Shown: positions 62,123 to 64,000 of the stretch, piece after piece
Layout: each line of letters starts with the position of its first letter
Position numbering within the stretch: the stretch's first letter is position 1
Assembly (NCBI GenBank): GCA_030770545.1
Contig: CM061097.1
Span: 5,704,501 to 5,768,500 of the forward strand
Reading direction: 5' to 3'
DNA length: 64,000 nucleotides
Origin: Macropodus opercularis
Taxonomy: Eukaryota > Chordata > Actinopteri > Anabantiformes > Osphronemidae
The notes under the pieces: model-generated
What the model was told of the DNA's origin: nothing
What the model saw: the letters and a program-made list of their open reading frames with translations, nothing else
Database searches by the model: none
Translations under genes and position numbers: made by a program

Positions 62123-64000
62123 TGTCCCTCCTGGGTGGCTGCATCACCTCACCTCACCTCCCACCCACCCCCCTCCTTACAGCCAGTGACAGCCCAGCCT
62201 AGGGAGACATGGGTAATGGTCCTCTCTGATGTACAGCCTGACTCAATTGGACTGGATGGCAGACACACGCCTAAAATAACAAAAGGAGGGGAGAGAAAGA
62301 GAGGGGGTGGAGAGCGAAGAGGGGATGGAAGGAGCGAAGCGATCGATAAAGCAGGGACACATCGCCTAATAAAGATTTATTCCTTTTTTTCCCCTCGCCA
62401 TCCGCCTTGGCAGGCTCGGAGAGGGGGAGGAGAGAATGTGATTAGTGGACCTCTTCTCCCTGGGTACCATTGATAGCATGTGCATACGCGTGCACAGCAG
62501 TATGTATACCCAAGTGTGTTGTGGGTATTTTTGCATCTTGTGTGTTTAACGCACATCTCTCTCTCTCTCTCCCGAGAGCAAAGGGGGTTAAAAACAGTCT
62601 CTGTCGTTTGTTCTGCCGGCAGTGGCACTAGCAACTGCAGCTGTGTCCCTGCCTCTCTCTCTTCCTGTCAGCTAATATTTAGTTAATCTTTGGTCTGGGA
62701 CCTACGGGACTGGCCGGAGCTCCTGGTGCCCCATCCATCTCGCACTGATCTATATTCCACACTGGATCCCTCTGCCATTAACCACCACCACGGGGAGGAG
62801 AGTAGGGAACGGAGAGGCGCAGAGGTAGAACGAAGAGGAAAGGGCAGATGGGTGGAGAGAGAGCCGTAGAGAGACAAGAGAGCGATGGAGAGAACAAAGT
62901 GTTTGTTGGGAGGGGGGTCAGCTGTCTAGCATCTTAACACTAATGAGAGGAAAGGGAGGATAGGAGGCGGGTCAGCTATTCTAGCCATGCACAGAAATGT
63001 CTCCCTCCTAATTTACAGGAAAACTCAAATAAAAAATGGAATGCTAGACAAAAGCGCAGGGGTGCACCTTTTCTTCGCTCTTTGTGTATTTGTGGAGCTC
63101 CCATTCATTCTCTCCTGCCTCCTCTTATTTCCTGCCTTACTGGTCGAGCCTCTTATGTAGACGAACGAGTGAAATGACTTCCATCCATCTGTAAAGCGAG
63201 TAAACAGCGGCGAGGTAGAGAGCGTTTCCACATGGACGTGTAAACGGTTAAGGAGGAGGGAAAAAACTGATGTCGTAGGTTGAGGAGGAGAAAAAGAGGC
63301 CGCGGTGTGGGAGTGAGTGATCCATATGCAGTGAGTGGGCCACTTCATTGATATGCATTGTGTAGTTATGAGGGGGTCCACCTGCAAAGGCTTCAAGCGC
63401 TGAGTCACTCGCTAATGCGGAGACTAAATGCTTTTATCCCAGACGCCTGGTCCATCTGAATGGAATATAATAGGCCGTAAAGTGCTTTGCTAGCAGCGGC
63501 CGCTTGCCCCATGGCAAACCCCTGCCCCTCGCTCCCATCCTGCAAATCTTATTTCACCACGTTTATAGAAACAAAATGTGTATGCGCTCTGCTTTAATTA
63601 CATCTTTTTTCTCCTATTTCAGAGTTTCCCCTTCTTTCCTTGTTGTTCCTCCTGCAGCTCCACTCAGTCAAGCCACAGAGCTCTCTCCTCACACCAGCCC
63701 TTCTGTCTACGCTCACATACCCCCCACCCCAGTCATGTGTGATCCCTTTGCTGCTGTGTGTGTGTGGGGGGGGGGCACCTGTTTGGGATTTTGGGGTGTG
63801 TTTAGGGGTCGTGCCTGCAGGTCGTATGTAATGAATAGCAGGGCTGTTGCTGAAGCGCAAGTGTTTAAGAAGGAGGTAGCCAGAGAATAGTGCACCAGTG
63901 ACGGAAGGAGAGGAGGAGGATGGAGGGAAGGAAGAGAGAAATGAGGGTGCTGGAGGACCGGTGAGGGAGGAAGGGAAGACTGGTTGCAAAGCCAGTGAGC

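Larger units (their letters stand above)
53943..64000 (+). other. zswim6: ZSWIM6 intron 1 (incomplete)
   Basis: About 10 kb of intron to the window edge with no recognisable coding exon. It contains CT-rich and GA-rich low-complexity stretches (54780-54835, 55980-56170, 62281-62350, 63900-63985), GT tracts (55177-55195, 57393-57419), and repeat-free blocks with regulatory texture at 56210-56440, 57040-57200 and 59820-60090. A GCTAGC/GTTAGC cluster lies at 62101-62122. Confidence 0.75.

Noticed and set aside
1..64000. tRNA, rRNA, CRISPR, or intact transposase genes
   Set aside because: Scanned by eye on both strands; no cloverleaf, direct-repeat array, or transposase-like protein was found.

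Overview
The window is vertebrate nuclear DNA, almost certainly from a teleost fish. The genes are split by GT-AG introns, have CpG-rich starts and long non-coding stretches with microsatellites, and there is a degenerate copy of an interspersed repeat that is widespread in teleosts. No bacterial, viral or CRISPR feature was seen. Most long open frames are chance frames or antisense shadows. Exons were assembled by hand from splice sites, reading phase and similarity to remembered human proteins; no alignment was run.

Five genes are recognised. ELOVL7 (25381-26940, minus, 7 coding exons) is a fatty-acid elongase. ERCC8/CSA (29608-37156, minus, 12 coding exons) is a WD40 DNA-repair factor. NDUFAF2 (37611-48310, plus, 4 exons) is a complex I assembly factor. 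SMIM15 (49276-49500, minus) is a small membrane protein. The first coding exon of ZSWIM6 (53510-53942, plus) is followed by intron sequence to the end of the window. Order and strands match human 5q12.1. ERCC8 and NDUFAF2 are head to head over about 450 bp, NDUFAF2 and SMIM15 converge, and SMIM15 and ZSWIM6 diverge. The genes belong to different pathways; the block is conserved synteny, not an operon-like unit.

The left third (1-24300) has no recognised gene. Two well-formed minus-strand splice junctions, at a CpG-rich patch near 22.6 kb and at a 59-bp exon at 6093-6151, suggest the start of an unidentified gene with a 16.4-kb first intron. It lies where human has DEPDC1B, but its short predicted N-terminus does not resemble DEPDC1B. 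Several motif-dense non-coding stretches here, in NDUFAF2 intron 1 and in ZSWIM6 intron 1 look like candidate enhancers; conservation could not be tested.

The most unusual signals are a perfect 24-bp inverted repeat in the likely ERCC8 3' UTR (29119-29175), clusters of GCTAGC/GTTAGC words beside three of the gene starts, and a 345-bp motif-rich block with a full open frame in NDUFAF2 intron 1 (44840-45184). No clearly new gene system was found.
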